Of a stretch of DNA of 64,000 bases, positions 60,068-64,000 are shown in pieces (position 1 is the first letter of the stretch; every line of letters begins with the position of its first letter). The notes below the pieces were generated by a model that was not told where the DNA came from, did not search any database, and was given only the letters and a program-made list of their open reading frames with translations. The position numbers were made by a program, and so were the translations under genes. Where the stretch lies: assembly GCA_037893245.1 (NCBI GenBank), contig JBAIAA010000893.1, forward strand, positions 496,001-560,000. The letters are read 5' to 3'. Source of the DNA: Crossaster papposus. Its lineage: Eukaryota > Echinodermata > Asteroidea > Velatida > Solasteridae.

Positions 60068-60455
60068 AGGGATCGTATACGTTTGGTAATTGGAACCCAC
60101 TGTTTGTTTCAATCCTATATAGTTATAGATATATAACATAAAACTAACTTGTACAAATTTCATTTCAAAAGGTGATAGCGATTTTGAGATATTGCCGAAA
60201 ATCTGGAGCGGTTATGTCCACGCAGGAAGAATAATCTGCATTGGAATACACAATCTGAGAAACGTCACTGCAGTAACGCTTCTCAGATTCAGATTTGTGG
60301 GGATAAAAAGTGATATCTTTTTCCATAACCGCAGTACTTCGAAGTGAAAAGTTTCTAAAAATGCATTATACTATCCAAAGCTGCTGTACTTCTTACCAAG
60401 TAAGTTTTTATTGCCATTAATTTTTTGTAGTAATTACCAAACGTATACGATCCCT
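60068..60455. mobile_element. Harbinger-like MITE, copy 2
   Basis: This is the reverse complement of 56165-56551 at high identity, with ends AGGGATCGTATACGTTTGG and CCAAACGTATACGATCCCT. Flanking triplets are TCA and TTA, consistent with one mutated TTA duplication. Confidence 0.85.
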
Positions 60456-60936
60456 TTAAACCTGAAAAAAAAATAGTTTTTAAATTATACACATTCATTA
60501 TCTATACAGTAAAGGTCTATAGGGGTTTGAGGTTCTTCACTTCGAATCGTTAATGAGATATCGTGGTTAATTGGCTCAGACACGGGCGTTACACTCACGC
60601 CCACCGAGGGAAAAGTGATAACCGTTTTTACATAATGTTTAATTTTTGTTATCACTGCCGTGAAAATCTCACAATCAAATTGAATTAAACGTGCTAGAGT
60701 AGATGAGAAAGGCTTGGGCCCTCGAAGACCGGCAATTTTATCCTGAACTTTAATAAGATGAAATCTCACGGTAACAAAAAAACACCTCTTTCAATTTTGA
60801 TTACAAGATACTTTGAGCCATGCACAACATAGTATAGGGGTACCAGTACCGTTGTAATCTTATCAACAAATGCCTCTCTTCGGATCGAATTAAACGACAT
60901 GGGCGGATGTAGCTTCTTCTGTCTTCTTCTTTTTTG

Positions 60937-61009
60937 GTGGGGGGGGGGGGGGGGGGGGGTGTTGGAGGTGGAGGGGGTGGGGGGGGGGGGGGAGGGGGGG
61001 GGGGGGGGG
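60937..61009. repeat. Very long poly-G/G-rich tract
   Basis: Over 70 nt composed almost only of G with scattered T/A. Similar C or G homopolymers of 12 or more occur at about 475, 1311, 30237, 30335, 40466, 41852, 45633, 45917, 52812, 61674 and 63686. Long G-runs can form G-quadruplexes, but assembly length in such runs is unreliable. Confidence 0.9.
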
Positions 61010-61134
61010 CTGTACTATTCACCTACCAAAATTGATTCCAGCGAGTTCGTAGCGCAAAACCAATGGCAGTGGAGGGTCCGGGGCCCGCTCAAAGGACCCC
61101 GATTTTGTTTAGATTCTAGATACTCTGTAGTCGA

Positions 61135-61355
61135 GTCCCTGCAAGTTCGTTCACACGTCCTTTCGTGAAGCCAGCCACAATAGTCCCTTCATAAAGGCAT
61201 TCACAAGTAACTGGATGAACAATGACAAAGGGATGCTTTTGTCAAAGCTGATTTGAATAGCTTGTGATTTGAATTGGAACTGAAGGACTTGTGATGGACT
61301 TACTGGGACTTGCAGGGACTTACCTGGAGCTGTGATGGGCTCGACTACATCCCTG
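61135..61355. mobile_element. hAT-type MITE, copy 3, left end damaged
   Basis: It matches 19322-19533 and 23370-23593 (TGTAGTCGAGTCCCTGCAAG; TTTGAATAGCTTGTGATTTG; GGGCTCGACTACATCCCTG). The leading CAGGG is replaced by ACTC, and no flanking 8-bp duplication remains. Confidence 0.85.
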
Positions 61356-62489
61356 CTCTCTTGTGCAATCTGAGGTGATTTCTAGCCATTTTCCTCTGAA
61401 ATTACGTAATACATGTACATCGATACGGCCGTTTTGGGGGGAGTTTTGTTTGTTTGTTGTGCAATGGATTTTGTTGCTCAGCAGTCCAAGGGGAAGGGAG
61501 GGGAGGGAGGGGGAAAGGGGAGGGGAAGTTAGTTTCAAAAATAATATGTTAATCCTAATACTAACGATAAAGCAATTCAGTCATTATTTATTGGTTGTTG
61601 ACGACATATAAATCGCTTATTTTTGTTCACGTAATCTTCAGCCGCAGGCATCCACATTCTAGGAACGATCACACCCCCCCCCCCCCCCCCCCCCCCCCCC
61701 ACCACCTCCCCAAACAAAAACCCACTACACTTTACATCCAAATCCTATAGAGCGTCGCCTATGGCAACTCTTTTTTTTTAGTAAAAATCTGAACAAATCT
61801 TCACATATTTATTTCCAATTACATTATTATTACCAAAGTCTAAATTTACATGCAGTATTAAATCGATGTCATTAATAAATATAATATAGGCCTACGGGCC
61901 GTACAAAAAAAAATTGAAAACCCGAGGCGAAAATTGCAATAATATTTGTTATATTTAATAATAATATACGGAGGAAAATTGCTTGGTTGGTCCCGAAGAA
62001 ACCATAAATACTTCAATCTATCCCACCAGTAGATATTGACATCGTGCCTCGTATTAACACGAGAAGGGCAAATTGCACCAGGCCGAAGGAGGTAAGCCCT
62101 CCCCGGTCAAAGCACTCTTTCTCTCCCCCGCAGCCAACGCCCCGAGCGCTCGGTGATTACAGGCCGTTTTACACACTATTATCCTGATTGATTTAACCAA
62201 TTCGGGATCCGATGGCCTTATCCGCGCCAAAACCACTTTCTGCCCTAACCCGTACCCTAACACTTTCTACCCCCCCCCCCTTTCTCCTTCTCTGTTTTGG
62301 CGGTAAACGGCGCAGAAGACTTTAATCCAATCGTGAAAATTACTCCTAATGATCTCCACAGGACCAGGACGGCCGCCATTTTTTTTTCTCCCTTTCTCTT
62401 TTAATTATATAAGCTCGTCAGTGATTTGCCAGAATGATGTGGGTGTCTGCTAGGGTATTTATAAAGCACTCCAATCACGATTTGTTTGT

Positions 62490-62780
62490 AATTAAAGCAC
62501 GGATGGAGATCGTATTAAGAGTCTCATCCTTGTCCGTCCCGCACGCCTGTCGTCTCTGTCATCTCACTAATTATACCGCCGTGAGATAATGATCCAATTA
62601 CAGCCAATCTTAGTTGGTTGTCGTCGGCCGACCGCGGGCGGCCTGGGAGAATTTCGCATGCATTATTCATGTGACGCGTTATTTATTCATGAGCGGGTAC
62701 ACGAGCACGTGACTGTATACTGTGACGCGCGAGTCGGCTAATTGCGTGTCGCTGATTGGTTGAAAAGGAGGGGAAAAAAG
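62490..62780. promoter_or_regulatory. Candidate cis-regulatory segment
   Basis: This low-repeat stretch carries several homeodomain-type ATTA/TAAT cores (GTAATTAAAG, CTAATTATACC, CCAATTACAG), CATTATTCATGTGAC and TTATTTATTCATGAG in near-repeat, and a CACGTG E-box (GAGCACGTGACTG). Such density in a region otherwise full of mobile elements is what a conserved enhancer could look like, but nothing here proves function. Confidence 0.2.
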
Positions 62781-64000
62781 CATTAAAACATTTTCCCGCC
62801 GTCTTATCTGATCAAATTTTTTGAAATGCTTTAAATGTGACGTGGCCGATGAGCGTTAATTCGCGCTCTCTCTTTTTTTTTTAAAGTGATTAAAATGTGT
62901 ATTTATTATCAGCAAGACTGGTCGTATCGGTTGTGCGTATATGGTACGGGTGGCCATTTCTGTAATGACGGTGCGGCCAGAATTAGCGCCAAAGCGTGAG
63001 AAAAAAATATATATTCACCGGACAAACGGACCTGGGATGTCCGGTGTCTATCACAGACCGGACACCAGTAGAGTATCTGCGGGATTAGGGTCCGGGGTTA
63101 GGGTGGTTAACCGGGCATTTTCTTGTCAGGAAAATGTGGCCCAAGTTATTTTTCGTTCGTAAATATATGTCAACAAAATATACATGTACAACATTTTTAA
63201 ACACCAAAACCCTTAAAAGTACCAAAAAATTATGAAAAACCTTACTAGCGAATAATAATAGTCGATTGTAAAATCACGGCATCTGGTGTGCTGTCACTTT
63301 TTAAGAAAGGTGGAATTTTAGTTACCGTTTTAATCTATATTTCTTTTCTTTCGACCGAAGACACCTTTTGTGAAAATTGATATCCACGGCACAGTTTGAC
63401 CTGCAAGCGCGTGTTCGTCCCGTTTTCGCGCCGCTGTCTGGCCGCTCCGGACGGCACGGCACAGCATGGAAATCACGGTCATCTCGCATTTTTTTTTCAT
63501 TCACTCCCAAGAATATTACTGCGCGTCGCATCTGTGATTACAGATCACATATCCCATCCGCGAGAACCATCCACTCTCAATTTTTTTACGGATTTTCTTT
63601 CTCGGTTTTTTGCTTCGCTTCAATGCCTTTTCATCCCGTGTCGACTCAGAAACGAAATGCCCCGCCGGCCGACCTATTCCTCCACCCCCCCCCCCCCCCC
63701 CCCGGCCCCCACCTTGATAGTAATGACATCCAATCTGAAGATAATGACAGCTCGATTTTTCAGATATATGATCCTATTTTCGTCAACCTCTCTTCATATA
63801 CAACGTCCCACACAAAAAAGTTTGAAGAAAAAAAAATGTTTCGAAACAAAATTGAACCCGCGGGCAAAACATGCTAGCCATTTTGTAACGGAGACTTGTA
63901 TCGTACTCGCGATGGTAAAAAAAAGTAAGTTGACAAAAGAGAGATTTTTCGGCCAAAATTACGAAAACTTGACGACAGCTGGAGAGTCGGTACCAACCGT

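Larger units (their letters stand above)
52701..64000. other. Gene-poor region upstream of Dbx
   Basis: No coding exon is supported in about 11 kb. It contains poly-C at about 52812-52833, MITEs at 55266, 56165, 57604, 59208, 59561, 60068 and 61135, a 16-bp minisatellite at 58231, G-rich tracts at about 60937-61009 and poly-C at 61674-61700, and a less repetitive stretch at 61700-63650 with several homeodomain-like TAATTA/ATTA motifs that could be regulatory. Confidence 0.55.

Noticed and set aside
60801..61168. Pro-rich and Gly-rich open frames
   Set aside because: They translate the G-rich homopolymer tract.
63377..63877. 166-codon open frame at the right end
   Set aside because: Low-complexity and crosses a poly-C run; no domain, no clear start context, composition like the surrounding non-coding DNA.

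Overview
This is animal nuclear DNA. It is AT-rich and intron-rich, its genes have GT-AG introns, and it is full of short non-autonomous transposons, minisatellites and poly-C/poly-G runs. The gene content (an Lmo2-type LIM-only gene, a Dbx homeobox gene, a bacterial-type ArsS radical-SAM gene), a tRNA-derived SINE and a TTAGGG-type interstitial repeat suggest a marine deuterostome. An echinoderm is my best guess, from general resemblance of the repeats. No species can be fixed without a database search.

Layout. (1) 1-3110: repeats, with one possible minus-strand first exon at 491-644. (2) 3111-9750, minus strand: a multi-exon gene with an H2C2 zinc-binding integrase N-terminal half and a PHD-like zinc-finger C-terminal half. 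The DDE catalytic core expected between them is absent. Its introns hold a nine-copy 135-bp tandem array and a dense cluster of nested palindromes. (3) 10400-10774, plus strand: a small divergent ORF of unknown function. (4) 11311-16562, plus strand: seven phase-consistent exons of an ArsS-like arsenosugar-biosynthesis radical-SAM protein, with one exon end and its splice donor tandemly copied five times. (5) 18940-22663, plus strand: a complete three-exon Lmo2 (rhombotin) gene with a plausible upstream non-coding exon and Ets/GATA-like promoter motifs. (6) 22664-36805: a repeat-rich convergent intergenic region. (7) 36806-52211, minus strand: a complete four-exon Dbx homeobox gene with an Eh1-like motif, a poly-Gln/His tract and an intron inside the homeodomain. 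(8) 52212-64000: the Dbx upstream region and gene-poor DNA dominated by MITEs, a 16-bp minisatellite and G/C homopolymers.

The genes do not form one pathway. Lmo2 and Dbx are developmental regulators lying tail to tail. Their linkage recalls the human pairings LMO1/LMO2-DBX1 (chromosome 11) and LMO3-DBX2 (chromosome 12). ArsS is a metabolic gene of bacterial type that has acquired introns. The integrase-like gene may be a domesticated or decayed transposon gene.

Exon boundaries come from reading GT/AG sites and checking codon phase by hand. Family names rest on motif recognition, not on searches.
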